Shown here in pieces: positions 42,210-54,763 of a DNA stretch of 64,000 nucleotides. Origin of the DNA: Manduca sexta (Eukaryota; Arthropoda; Insecta; Lepidoptera; Sphingidae); NCBI RefSeq assembly GCF_014839805.1, contig NC_051138.1:5144983-5208982 (forward strand), in the 5' to 3' direction. The notes below the pieces were generated by a model. That model worked only from the letters and a program-made list of their open reading frames with translations. It had not been told where the DNA came from and did not search any database. Positions within the stretch are counted from its first letter, which is position 1, and every line of letters begins with the position of its first letter. Made by a program: the position numbers and the translations under genes.

Positions 42210-43352
42210 TCTATACTATTATATAAAGCTGAAGAGTTTGTTTGTTTGTTTGTTTGTTTGTTTGTTTGTTTGTTTGTTTGAACGCGCTAATCTCAGGAAC
42301 TACCGGGTCAAACTGAAATTTTTTTTTTGTGTTGGATAGCCCTGTGTTCGTGGAGTGCTATAGGCTATATATCATCACGCTATGCCCAATAGGAGCGGAG
42401 CAGTAATGGCTAATCTCAGGAAATACCGGGTCAAACTGAAAAATTCTTTTTGTGTTGGATAGCCCTTTATTCCTGGAGTGCTATAGGTTATATATCATCA
42501 CGCTATATCCAATAGGAGCGGAGCAGTAATGGCTGATCTCAGGAACTACCGATTCGAACTGAAAAATTATTTTTGTGTTGAATAGTCCTTTGTTTGTGGA
42601 GTGCTCAAAGTTATATATCATCACGCTATGACCAATAGGAGCGGAGCAGTAATGGCTAATCTCAGGAACTACCGGTTTCAACTGAAAAATTCGTTTTGTG
42701 TTGGATAGCCCTTTATTTGTGGACCGCTATAAGCTATATATCATCACGCTATGACCAATAGGAGCGGAGCAGTAATGGCTAATCTCAGGAACTACCGGTT
42801 TGAAAAGAAAAAATCTTTTTGTGTTGGATATCCCTTTGATCGTGGAGTGCTATAGGCTATATATCATCACGCTATACCCAATAGGAGTGGAGCAGTAATG
42901 GCTAATCTCAGGAACTACCGGTTCGAATTGAAAAATTCTTTTTGTGTTGGATAGCCCTTTATTTGTGGAGTGATATAGACTATATATCATCACGCTATGA
43001 CCAATAGGAGCGGAGCAGTAATGAAACATGTTGCAAAAACGGGGACAATTTATTAGTTTTGAGAGCTTCCGTTGCGTGCGCTGCGTAAACGTTATGCAAC
43101 AAAGATGTATGACGGGATTGTTCCTCTTAAAAAGTTCTAAAAAATATATTATAAAACAAAGGCCCCCACTGCATCTGTCTGCCTGAACGTGTTAAACTCA
43201 AAAACTACCCAACGTATTAAGATGAAATTTGGTATGGAGACAGTTTGAGACCCTGGGAAGAACATAGGCTCTCGGGAAACTACTACTTTTATAACGGAAA
43301 ACTTTAGCCTGAAAAACTTTATAACGCGGGCGGAGCCGCGGGCAAAAGCTAG
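42210..43352 (+). mobile_element. Helitron-like element with six 122-bp tandem units
   Basis: It starts TCTATACTATTATATAAAGC, then a run of ten or so TTTG, then six units of about 122 bp. Each unit carries TATATCATCACGCTATG and AATAGGAGCGGAGCAGTAATG. It ends with a GC hairpin and GCAAAAGCTAG before T. Insertion is between A and T. It is a non-autonomous copy and is one unit longer than the element at 32307-33296. Confidence 0.85.
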
Positions 43353-44624
43353 TTATTAATAAATGGCAAGTATTTTCAGGGTTCAGTGGCGGAGGGTGAA
43401 ACATTCTAAAAGAGAACCCGACATATTTTTATGGTTACTTATATTATGCATAAATTCTGCAAATGGTTCGAATGATAATTAGATTTTACATGAATTACAA
43501 AAGGGAAGCCGGCAGGAATCGAATTATATGGACTCTTCGCCAGTCAGGGTTACATTGTCTGTAACAGATAAACGGAAGCCGTGTATGATATTATGTCTTT
43601 TTTTTTCTTGCTATCAGATGCAGACGATCTCATGGTCAACCTGATGGTAAGTGGTTACCATCGGCCATCAATGTTGGCAATCCCAGAGAGAGCCGAACAG
43701 CTACCTACATGAAAGAACTTTTTCCAAACCATGTTTGAAGCGATGAAACATCGTGAGAGGAAGTTCATGCAAGAGCTCTAGTATCAAGGTCAACCTTTTT
43801 AAATAGTTTTTAAAGGTAAAAGTAGACTATCATTATTACAAGCCCGACGTATCTGCAGGGCTGGCCCGTTCATAGGTCGATCGGCGCGGCCGCTCTAGGC
43901 GCCAAGGGCACCGTCTGATAGGTTCTAAGTGCACGGGGCGCCCTTAATATCTGTAGAGTGAAAACACCAAAGCCTTTGGGCGCCACGGACATATATTTTT
44001 GTGACTTAAACAAAAAAAGATTGCAAGAAAGAAAAAGTGCCAAAAGTATTTCGCTCGGGGCCCTCGAATAGCTAAGGCCGGGTCTGTCTATTTGTTTCCT
44101 TTCATCCAAATATATTCGTTTATGAGGGATGTCAAGTCCTTTACATAATATATCTAAAAATCTCAACATAGGTACTTATATTTATACTTTTACTTATATT
44201 TATAGTAGCAAATCACTACACCAATATAAACCACATACCTACAAAATATTTGTTATTCATCGCTGCGAGCCGGACGCGATAATGTTAGTAGATAGCAATA
44301 TGATATTGCGTGATGGCTGATGCGTAGGTAGTTACCCGTTACCATACGGTTACATATAAATTAATCAGTAAACAATAACCGCGGTTTCAAGTTCAATCGA
44401 TTATGTAACCATTCTGATATTGTGGACTTTGTAATTATAGAAGTATTTGTGGTCAGTTATGTGCTTTGTATAAATGCTTACATATTATAAAACGTAATCA
44501 TTCGCCACGTCTGCCCGCCTGAACGCGATAAATTCAAAACCTTCTGTACAATTTGCAGTGGCGAAGATACTTGCGAGACCCTGGGAAGGAGATGAATTTA
44601 TAGCGGGACTTCTATCCCCGAAAA

Positions 44625-44787
44625 AGAGTTCCTGGATTCGAACGAAGTGTTTTTTTCCCAGTATTAGTTCGGATTCTAAATTAAGGAGATAGGCTCGCTT
44701 TCTATCACATCATGGGACGGAATACACACTGCGAAAAGTGGCCCTGGTTGCACCTCTATACACCCCCTTTCCGGAATAAAAACGTTA
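44625..44787 (+). repeat. SINE-A fragment
   Basis: It has box B-like CTGGATTCGAACGAAG and the body phrase CATCATGGGACGGAATACAC. It is directly abutted by the TIR element at 44788. The head is missing. Confidence 0.62.
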
Positions 44788-45195
44788 TACAGGGTCATTT
44801 TGACACTTTGACATTTTGAACCCATATACTTATCTTCTTAAAGATAACACTTTACAATAAGTTGCATGAGCCATAGATGTAAAATAAAAAAGTGTAAGTG
44901 TCGAACAAAATAAATATTAATAAAAAGTCATTTTAATTTTACGGGCGTAATGCAAATACTAACTACTCTAAGAAAATTTGTCGCAGCGTCAACATCATAC
45001 CTTTAGTCAGAAATACACGCAAGCACACGCCATATTCGCTCTAAACTCCAAAATGATCAATAAATCAGAAAACTAAAACCAGGATTTTTGGTGAATATAT
45101 TCGTTATTAATGTATGATTTTTGGCACAATGACAGCAAAGGTGACGACGAATATATGGTTTCCTTTTTATAACGCAATGTCAAAATGACCCTGTA
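44788..45195. mobile_element. MITE with 18-bp perfect terminal repeats
   Basis: The ends are TACAGGGTCATTTTGACA and its exact complement. The 408-bp body is AT-rich with no coding frame. TA at both ends may be the target duplication. The superfamily is not clear. Confidence 0.75.
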
Positions 45196-45639
45196 AGTAT
45201 GTGTTGTGTTTACTTATTCCTTTAAAATGGATATGTCCTAATCTCAATAAAAAATTGTTCTTTGAACAAGGCACACGTAAAAAAGGGTTAAGAAGCGTAC
45301 CGACGAACCGGTTTTATAAAAAAAAAATATGTTTTTAACCCCTACACGACCATAAAAACTCAAAACTCCGTTAGTATTTTTTAAACAGAGGTAAAATGTC
45401 GTTGCTCGTGGTGTCATTTCGTGTATCATTTATCTTCTTTAGTAGTTTCGAAACGAAAATAGTTTTCGGATTTAATCGCGGTTTTTTTAAATTTTAATTA
45501 TAAAAGCTTATTTCATGCTGCCTTAAAATATTAGTACTTAAATTTTTACCACCTGTCAAATGCTATATATATGAACCGGGCGTACACAAGATACATTGCG
45601 ACTTTTTAATTTTTATTTATAAGTACGGCCACGGCAAAG

Positions 45640-46095
45640 TGGCGCCACTGCACTTAAAGTGTAGTGGGGTCCAATAGAATGGCGACTGACGAGGGATGAT
45701 TAGCCTACGACAGCCGTCATAATTATGCCAGCCAGTTGGAACCGACTATACACAGGCTGATCCCGAAACATGACACACTGACGTGGGCCACTTGTGATTT
45801 ATCTCACTGAGTACTGCGGTTGCTATCCGGACAGATATGAAATATATCCTAGCACCAACAAGACTGTGCCCTCTCTTATACCAGTCGAGAAATCATTCTT
45901 TATTAGTTTCTAAAAATTGAATAACTGCGACGCCACGCCATTTGTGACCGAACTTATAACTTTATTTATTTATTTACACTTCATATACAGAGAAGTATAT
46001 AGGCGGACTTAATGCCAAAGGCATTTTCTACCAGTAGACCTTAAGGTGGTGCAGAGATAAACTAGGTAGGTGCATCTATGAATGGCGAAATAAAA
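45640..46095. repeat. Repeat-H copy followed by repeat-F copy
   Basis: At 45640-45880 lies the best repeat-H copy (GTTGGAACCGACTATACACAGGC and GTTGCTATCCGGACAG). At 45959-46095 lies repeat F with CTTAATGCCAAAGGCATTTTC and GGTGCAGAGATAAACTAGG. Neither has a coding frame. Confidence 0.55.
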
Positions 46096-46299
46096 TATTT
46101 AATATTAATTAATTATGGCGAAATAACTTTAGTTATTCTATTAAGAATTATTTTCACATGTATTATAGCACAGTTTGCAAAAACTAAGTCAGCTGTAGTA
46201 AGCGGGTATAATAGTACTCGGTTAAATTGGTAAAATAAAAAATTAAGACTACTTTTTCTCTATTTATGTTTCCTTAACAATCGACAAAACCAATGTTGA

Positions 46300-46566
46300 T
46301 TGATTAGAAAACTTATTGGGAATGCTAATCGTTTAATACCTGTGCGGCAAGAGTTAATTCCTGACCAACGCAGAATTGATGTAATTAAAATTCGAAATAA
46401 TTACTTATACCGGGAATCGGAACCGACTGGTATCAGGTTAAATGCAATAGACGCCCCTTATGAAATCACAGTGAAACCAAATGGAAATTATAAGCATAAT
46501 TTACATAGCGTCGATCGGCATTCAATACCGCGAATGTGTAAATATTGCATTTTCTTTTCTAATTAA
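46300..46566 (+). CDS. Isolated 88-codon ORF, possible terminal exon
   Basis: I do not recognise the product. The frame has balanced, protein-like composition (for example RIDVIKIRNNYLYRESE and APYEITVKPNGNYKH) and ends with a CxxC near the C-terminus. An acceptor-like ttgattgattag lies just upstream. An AATAAA cluster follows at 46654. It resembles no repeat in the window. It could be the last exon of a gene, a processed fragment or chance. Confidence 0.28.
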   Translation: MIRKLIGNANRLIPVRQELIPDQRRIDVIKIRNNYLYRESEPTGIRLNAIDAPYEITVKPNGNYKHNLHSVDRHSIPRMCKYCIFFSN

Positions 46567-47361
46567 TAGTTTTTAGTCAAATACATGATATTTAAAATAT
46601 AACTAAAAAGCAACATTTTTTATTTAAATAGTATTTGTGAGCATAAAATATTGAATAAATAAATAAAATTATCAAAATACTTATATTAAGAATATTATAT
46701 ACCACGAATATGACTACATACCACTCGCTGCCGCAGAACAGGGAATGTGCATGTTAATTAAATATATAAAATTAAGTTATAAATTTATAGCATTTGCGAC
46801 AAAAAGTAATAGTATTTATGCTAACAACTGATTAGCAAATAGTAAAGTGTACATTGTAAGGAATTGTTTTTTTTTTCTCCTCTAAAGTGGCCCAACTTCG
46901 CATTCGCGGTACTGAATGCCAAACGACGATAGATAATTATTTTATTTTTTTATTATTATTTTATTTATTAAGGATTACCAACAGAATTTACAATGTTACA
47001 TACAAATACCTAAAAAAAGAAAAACATCTGGACTAATTGCAATTATAACAGGCAACCACAACATACACTAGGTTAGAAAAAAATAATTAAACATATAAAA
47101 TAGAAAAAAAAGGTAACAATGCAAATATTATGTATACTTATATTATGTATATATACGAGTATGTACTACTGATGCGACTCAGTCACGCCCGGGTCGGTGC
47201 TATATGTAAATTATAGCATTTCATTTCTAATTACTTCGTGAATATTAGTGACACTATTTATTTTTTTATAGAAATCTAGATTTTTCCAGTTTTGCGATTG
47301 CACTTTCACTCCATCTTATTTATCTGATTTGAAAAAATATCTGAATTTAAAATATAATTAA

Positions 47362-48070
47362 CTAGATTTTGCTCGCGGCTTCGCCCGCGTGATATTTTTC
47401 CGGTAAATAAGTGTCACTAATATTTTCCTGGAATAGAAAGTACATTGTCCTTCCCAGGGTCTCAAACTATCTCAATACCAAATTTCATCGAAATCCATTC
47501 GGTAATTTTTAAGTTTATCGCGTTCAGACGGGCCGATAGATGTTTGACTTTGTTTTATATTTTTTTAGAACTTTTTAAGATAAACAATTTCGTAAAACAT
47601 GTTTGTTGCAGCGGAAGCTCCCAAGAGGAATAAATATTACTTGCTGTTGCAACATTTTTCATAGCGTGATGTTATATAGCCTACTAGTTTTTGCTCGCGG
47701 CTTCGCCCGCGTAAAGGAGTTTTCCGGGATAAACTTTTTTTCCGACTTACTTGATATGTATCATTATACTATGACCAAATTACACAAAATCATTATAAAT
47801 TGTAGCCTATGTGTTATACTGATGTGTAACCAAAATTACTGTAAAGTTTCATCAAATTCCGTTCAGTAGTTTTTTCGTGCAAGACGAACAAACATACATC
47901 CATATATCCATCCTCACAAATTGTCGCATTTATAATAAAAGTAGCCTTCCTTCCTTCCTCGATAAATGGGCTATCTGACATAATTCTTTTTCATTTGAAC
48001 TAGTAGTTCCTTAAATTAGCGCATTAAAACAAACAAACAAACTTCAGCTTTATTTAATAGTAAGTTTAGA
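47362..48070 (-). mobile_element. Degraded Helitron-like element, nested
   Basis: The right end has TTCAGCTTTATTTAATAGTA and the left end CTAGATTTTGCTCGCGGCTTC, as in the family. A second CTAG-hairpin end near 47684 (CTAGTTTTTGCTCGCGGCTT) shows a related element inserted inside. There are no 122-bp tandem units. Confidence 0.6.
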
Positions 48071-48480
48071 TAATTAATAAATAACTTTCACCGCATATTT
48101 TCCCGTCCTATATAATTTGTAAAATACAAGGTTTTTTAACTTTGGAAATATTTTAACAGGTGTCTTAACATAAAATAATTAACACAGAAATTCCGTTCAG
48201 TGTTTAATATTCAAGACCGTTACAAATACTCTCTGAAATGTTCTACATAACATTTACCAAATTACAGATTTAATTTAATTATAATTTATTGAGGTTGAAA
48301 TCCTTTAATAGCAATTAAATTATAAATGTTATTTTGTTTTTCAATGACTGAAGTTTTACACAAAAAAGCATATCGTGGAGTATTATTAACAATTCCTAAT
48401 TAATTAATTAATAATAGCTATTTTTGACAAATACTTTATAAAGAAACCGGTATACTGCCATTGTGTATGCTCCAGTATTG

Positions 48481-48687
48481 TATATATACGGAATATTCAT
48501 GGAATCTGACATTACGGTAAGCGAAAGCGGTCAGCGAGAAGTGAGAAGCCATTGATTCGTTTAGTCGAGATTTAGACGTCGTGCGGGTCGTGTGTGTCGG
48601 TCGACGCTCCGCAAAACCGCGCGTGTATTATTACGCGACGAAAATCACCAAAGTTTGATTAACAATTTGTGCTGTGTGGTGTTTAAT
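48481..48687 (+). promoter_or_regulatory. Candidate promoter and 5' untranslated exon
   Basis: A TATATATA stretch at 48481 is followed by a GC- and CpG-rich segment of about 150 bp, sharply unlike the AT-rich surroundings, ending at GTTTAAT|gtaaga, a good splice donor. It has no useful ATG. It could be the first exon of the ABCG-like gene at 60.2 kb, with an 11.5-kb intron. Confidence 0.4.
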
Positions 48688-48839
48688 GTAAGAATTTTGT
48701 TTTTAAACTTATAAACCAAGTTATATACGTAGTATTTTGATTATATAGTTGTCTAATTTCCATGTTGTCATTAATTATTGTTTACATAACGTAACGATTG
48801 CTTCATTAGCGTGAAGTAATGCCCTTTATCAAAATTTCC

Positions 48840-49900
48840 ATCGAGTTAACACGTATTGGTGATTTTGTTCTCTACCCTCGGATGAACATAAATAATAATA
48901 AGTATTTATTTTGTATTTTATTTATAATTAAAATATTCCATCGATTCCTTACGTCCTGTATAAGTTATATTTAGATTTTTTTTACATATTTAAATATTTA
49001 TCTCTACCCTTTGTTGAATATAAATAAAAATAAGTATTTATTTCGTATTTTTATCAATAATTCATAAATTCCATTTATTCCATACGCTCTTTAAACTTAA
49101 TACTTTGATATTTTTATCGTCAATTAACGTTTACCTATCGTAAAACGATTTAATTTATTTAAATTTATTACAATCGACATTAACGATTTTCTATTGCCCA
49201 TTAGATTTTGTTTTCTAGAATTTCTTCGTGTTCGTTAATATTTTGTCTCTACCCGCGCGTGAAAATAAAAATAGTAATCAATTTATCAATTTCGTCTCGT
49301 TATATTTCACACCTATTGTACGATGTTATAAGAAATAAAATTACGTATAGTAATACGTAATAATATTTTGATAATTTCCTATCTTGCGTTGCACAATATA
49401 GTGTAGTGATTAATTATTGTTTACGTTTCGATTGATTAAATTAAGTTAGTGTTTTATTGTTAAGCATTCTCAATTACCCATTACTAACAAATTTTATTTA
49501 TGTTGGCACGTGTTGGTGATCTCTTTTTATCTGTACCCGCTATTAAAATTATTAATTATAAACATATCTTTATCATAAGATCTTTAGAATAATGAATAAT
49601 AATAACATATCTTTCTTATTTTTTTTTATATTAAATATTTGAAATATATTACAAGCATTGTATATGTACTTATTGTACTCCATACCTACCTATTATATTG
49701 CCATCACTTATTATTGCCTATTTGTTTACATAGGCAACGTATTTAATTTTGTGAATTTGTTTTATTGGCATTAAGTTTAATTCCAATTTATGTTATCACG
49801 TGTTGCTGATACTGATTTTATTAATACCGACACGGCACATAAAATAGGTTATGCCAAGGTGCAATAATAATTAAATATCTTTTTACATGATATTGTTACT
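48840..49900 (+). repeat. Degenerate long-period tandem repeat
   Basis: About five diverged units contain a CACGTGTTGGTGAT-like start, then TCTCTACCC and a stretch like AATAAAAATAAGTATTTAT. They lie near 48850, 49000, 49226, 49504 and 49794. Spacing is uneven (about 150-290 bp). Confidence 0.4.
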
Positions 49901-50815
49901 TATATTAGATATATCCCATGTATTTGTGTTTATTAATCGAATGAATCCCCAGAGAGCATCATCAATCGGGCAGGTGTTAAAAAAATAAGCCAGTCACTGC
50001 AAATTGCTTAATATTAATTAATAATGATTCCTTGTAGGAAGATCATCGTAAATGACATTTCGCACGTTTTACTACACCGGCGTTTTCTTTGTTAATTTTA
50101 AAATAATAATGATATATTTTTACCCCCTTATTCATAGACGCTTTTTATCTAAAGACGGAGGAATGCTGTGATAGCAAGTATGTTTCTCAATGCCAAACGG
50201 CATTAAGAAACAGACATAAAGCCGTTGAGATGGACTAATCTCAGAATAAGAACAAGCTTGTCATTGTTCTGAGGGACTAATATTGAGATACAACAATATT
50301 AGCCAATCACAACGGCCCTATGTCTACGCACTGCGAAGGCTGCCATGCAGTCAGCACATATAACCAATTTATGAAAATACAATTGTAACATTAATTTATG
50401 GTCAATTAAGATAAAAAAAACTGCGTTAATATAATTGCGAAGAGCCCCATTTTCAAAAATCCAATTAAATTTTTACCAACCGTTTTCAAATTAAGCGAGT
50501 TATCGCGTCTGCGACCACAAACATAATTCCATCAATGAACTACCAAAAACACCGCCATTTTTTAAATATCTGTAATAATTAAATTTTTCCTGTACTGCGT
50601 CGTAACAGTGGCCAAGTTATTATTTCCATAAAGTAAAATTTAAAAAAAAAAAATAGGTTCATTCCATTATTTTTACTATTGCAACAACCTATCTAATCTG
50701 TTCGACATTGAATTATAGGTATATTTTATTGTTTTTTGTTTATTATATTTTCACTGGATTTTACTGAACTCAGGTGAAGTATACTACTCATAGCCCTCCA
50801 CAAGATTCTCATACA

Positions 50816-51207
50816 AATGAATGAATCGAATCCCTCCAAGCCGAATTTCGGCCACGGCGGCCAATCTCAACGGAGATCAGCCAGGTACGCAGGATATATT
50901 ATAGTGCACAAGTGTGTGCGCACTACACAGGTGCACTCTCTGTTCCTTCACTCTCATAGTTCGGTGAGACGGCAATCCGATATGACCGGAGAGAGCTCAG
51001 GCGCAGGACCAACGGCTTTACGTGCTTTCCGAGGCACGGGAGTATCACACCGCCTACTTCCAGACTCCGAGCTGCGACTGAATAATGTTTAAGGTGGTAA
51101 AACCCAGTCACAATTATTTTAGCCCGACCCGGGATTCGAACCCAGGACCTCAGCGCGGCAGTCGTACTTGTACCGTGTACACTTACAATTACGCCACTGA
51201 GGCAGTC
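50816..51207 (-). repeat. SINE related to SINE-A, well preserved
   Basis: The tRNA-like head is intact: CCTCAGTGGCGTAATTGTAA, and box B GGGTTCGAATCCCGGG. It has a longer GC-rich body (CTCCGGTCATATCGGATTGC). It is about 390 bp, differing from SINE-A copies after the head, so it is a second subfamily or a chimaera. Confidence 0.78.
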
Positions 51208-52340
51208 AACTCATACAAATAATAAGTCAATGACTTAGTATTATCCGATTGATTGTTATATTGTTGCGAAATAAAATGTTAGATCACTACATATCCGAGC
51301 GAAGGTTCATATAACCTGTTTCTTACAGGCTTCACTTTATGTACAATCAAATTATTCATTATTATTAGATCCCTTTCGGAAAATTTCACCTTTCGCCACT
51401 GCTACATGTCTGATATTTTTTTATTCAGTTCGTTACTTTTATTTCCACACAAATTTTATTTTGAATTGTTTTATTATTGGTCACGGCCAAGTTTTTAATT
51501 TTTACATTAAACTGACTTCAGAAAAAACACCGTCTGACAATACGTTATAAGAAGAAAGTAATACTTAAATGTCAATAGTATACATTCTTAAGCAAATATA
51601 ATAAATATTACGGATCATGTTACCCACCCAGGTGCCTCACATAACCTACCTGCCATGTTTTCCAAAATTATTTTTTTTGTGTTGTAATGTATAACACTTA
51701 AAGTTTTTATTGGTGCTTTTATCATAAAACATGTTATATTTATATTTTTTGTTAATATTCCCTCACGAAATAAATATGTATATTTTGAAATTAAGTGGGC
51801 TATCAAAGGTTCCGTTACCTTATAGATTATTAAAAGCACTCGAATAAAAATAACATACATAAACATATAATTATTTTTTTTTGTTAAATTGTCATTCATG
51901 TTATATTTTCATTATGAATTGAGCTAATTAAATATAACCCATTTGTATTATAGTGCCTATACATAATTAAATCCAGAAATAAAAAGATCCTAATATTCAA
52001 TATTCCTACCTACTTTATACTATATAAAACATCAGATTCAATATTATATTACCTTACAATTATTAAGACTGGTTATTTTAAAACAATGTAAAGAATCCCA
52101 ACTGGTACATTCAATAAATACGCGCCATGACGTCAAATCGTCCGAACCCTAAGTAAATCTGCATATAATTTTACTCGCATTCAATTGTATGTATATTTCG
52201 ACGTATTGTGAAAAAATAGGCTATCTAGAATCAAACACGTCACCGTATAGTTTCCCCACTTTATTTTTATGGGGCATACGTGTAACAAAGTACATAAATT
52301 ATAAATCCACGCGTCTGCCGCATGCCCTTATTTGTAGTAT

Positions 52341-52620
52341 AATATCAGCCCTGTATTATATACTGTCCTACTGTTGGGCAAGGGCCTCCTCTATTACTGA
52401 GAGGGATTAGACCTTAGTCCACCACGCTGGCCAAGTGCGGGTTGGTAGACAATTTCTTAGGTTTTCAGGTTTCCTCACGATGTTTTCATTCACCGTAAAA
52501 GCAAGCGATAATTCACAAATACACACATATTTTTTAGAAAAGTCAGAGGTGTGTGCCCTTGGGATTTGAACCTGCGGACATTCGTCTCGGCAGTCCGTTC
52601 CACAACCAACTATGATATCG
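52341..52620 (-). repeat. SINE-B copy
   Basis: It is full-length, with AATATCAGCCCTGTATTATA tail and CAGTCCGTTCCACAACCAAC head. Short matching flanks (TAGTATAA) suggest a target duplication. Confidence 0.8.
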
Positions 52621-53860
52621 CCGCTTTTTATAGTATAACAAACAATGAAATAATGATCACATAGACAAATACGGTATTAGTCTATCTATGCTAATGTTAG
52701 CGTCGTCATTTTATGCACAATTACAGTTATAAGATCCTAAAATGGATAAAATCGACCGTTAATTAAAGCAGTATCAAAAATCCTTTTTAGTCTCTGTTGA
52801 TTTTGTCCTAACAAAACACTATAACTATATCTTATCCTTAATATTAAGCTATAGAAAGTTTGTTTGTCTGTTACGCTTTCACGACTAAACTCATTCGATC
52901 ATGATGAATTTTACACAGCTAGCTTATGCTAGCCATCTAACAGTCTAATTCTTAAAAGGAAACCTATAGATAATTTTGTTCGATTTGTTTTTAAAATATT
53001 TCTATGAAACTGAATTTTAAGCGGTAAAGTCGAGACTAGAAGCTATTATGCAATAGCAAGTAACAACAAGTTAAATCAACCACGATTGACATAAAACTTG
53101 GGTAGTTGACTAAATTTTTTTGTTATTGATCACCAACCCAATGTACACCGATACATATCAATAGGTAAATTATAATATTATTTACTAACTAAGTGTCATT
53201 GTAGTTATAGGTGAAGACTGCATGTAAATTATGTATAACGAAAATGATTGTCATCCATAATCTAATAAAAGAAGAATTTTTAAACTCCACGCAATAAGAA
53301 ATTTGATGGAAGGTGTTGCTGTTGAAAAACATAAATTTATCAAACTGTGATGTCACTGGGCTTAAGGGTGCATAAAAAAGAATAGTGTGATTACCCCACC
53401 ACGACCCTACTTTCGCTCACAATAATATTTCAAATATAAATAATTGCTTTATATTTCAAACAATTTTGATGCTGATTAAAATACATAAAATTATTTTGCG
53501 TTTTTTTTCTGTTACATACGTATAAAATACAAAATCAAACATAAGAAAGTACCCTATTCATAAACCCTACTGTTAAATAACATATATGTATAATAAAGCA
53601 TCCATATCGGAAGAAAAACCAATACGAACAACAATACACGTCCGTAATAAGATAATATTTTAAATACATCTGCTAAAGGAAACCAGTTTTCAATACAAAT
53701 TACAATTATTTACGATCGTTCTGCTTTTTAATGTCTACAATACTTTGATCGTAACCTTCATGCCGACAGTCACATATATCAATACTGCGATATACATACG
53801 TGAACACAATCAGGTTCGAAACTGAATACTTAATTACACAATAATATATTTATACACAAC

Positions 53861-54113
53861 ACACAACATCACGCATTTTATCCCCGAAGGGGTATGCAGA
53901 GGCGCAACCATGGCACCCACTTTTCGCCAAGTGTGTTCCGTCCCATGATGTGATAGGGGGCGAGCCTATCGCCATATCGGGCACAAATTCCAGACTCCGG
54001 GCTGATACTGAGCAGAAAAACCCAAATATCACTTTGCCCGACCTGGGATTCGAACCCAGGACCTCAGAGCGCTGCCGTACCGCGCACGCAGTACAACTAC
54101 GCCACCGAGGCAG
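53861..54113 (-). repeat. SINE-A copy, well preserved
   Basis: It has head CTGCCTCGGTGGCGTAGTTG, box B GGGTTCGAATCCCAGG, and end CCCCTTCGGGGATAAAATG. An open frame of 137 codons crossing it on the minus strand is a by-product of the element. Confidence 0.85.
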
Positions 54114-54439
54114 TATATATTTATAAACCGTATTTAAATGCTTTTTAATATTAATTACAAACGTTGCATTTTGAGTATATATTGAAAAGTCGCGCCGTTT
54201 TGCACTATTTTCAATTGTGGAACAAAATCGCAGACGCACTTGCGTACAAGTATACTTGCACATGGTTAGACAACTATGGTAAGAAAATTATTCTTGAAAC
54301 AAAAGAACCATCCGTGTACAATTTTCCTTAATTTAAGGCTAGTTATTCAAATACCCTCGTTTTGATCGAATTTTTTGATTTTTCTATGGCTGAAAACATG
54401 ACACTTATAAGTTCATTAGACCGTAAATAATTTCGAAAA

Positions 54440-54763
54440 AACTGCGATAGCGTAGTTAGGTGTGGAACGGACTGCCGAAACGAATGTCCGCAGGTTTAAA
54501 TCCCAAGGGCGGCAAACCTCTGATTTTTCTAAAAAAATTATGTGTGTATTCTTTGTGAATTATCGCTTGCTTTAGGGTGAAGGAAAATATCGTGAGGAAA
54601 CCTGCATACCTGAAAAATTCTCTATAGGAATTTCGAGGGTGTGTGAAGTCTACCAATCCGCGATAGGCCAACGTGGTGGACTAAGGCCTAATCCCTCTCA
54701 ATAGTAGAAGAGGCCCGTGCCCAACAGTGGGACAGTATATAATACAGGGCTGATATTATATAT
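54440..54763 (+). mobile_element. SINE-B copy with 16-bp target duplication
   Basis: The target duplication TAAATAATTTCGAAAA lies at 54424-54439 and 54764-54779. The copy is full-length, with tail GGACAGTATATAATACAGGG. It is one of the youngest copies by this measure. Confidence 0.9.

Larger units (their letters stand above)
35146..48480. other. Intergenic region rich in mobile elements
   Basis: No confident gene is seen between the start of the minus-strand Ig gene and the presumed 5' exon at 48.5 kb, apart from the ORF at 46.3 kb. Contents are SINE-A and SINE-B copies, Helitron-like elements, MITEs and repeat families listed separately. Regions 37.3-38.9 kb and 41.0-42.2 kb hold nothing I recognise. 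A 60-codon GC-rich ORF near 41.44 kb has no support. Confidence 0.5.

Noticed and set aside
42350..43020. CRISPR-like regular repeats
   Set aside because: The units are about 122-bp tandem repeats without spacers, inside a eukaryotic mobile element.
50817..51092. 91-codon plus-strand ORF
   Set aside because: It is antisense to a well-preserved SINE.
51120..51200. tRNA gene candidate, from box A and box B-like sequences
   Set aside because: It is the head of a SINE, followed by the SINE body. Other SINE heads near 23.7 and 54.1 kb were rejected for the same reason.
53850..54263. 137-codon minus-strand ORF, among the longest open frames in the window
   Set aside because: It runs through a SINE-A copy, including the tRNA-like head, and into AT-rich flank. 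The frame is not kept in other copies of the SINE.
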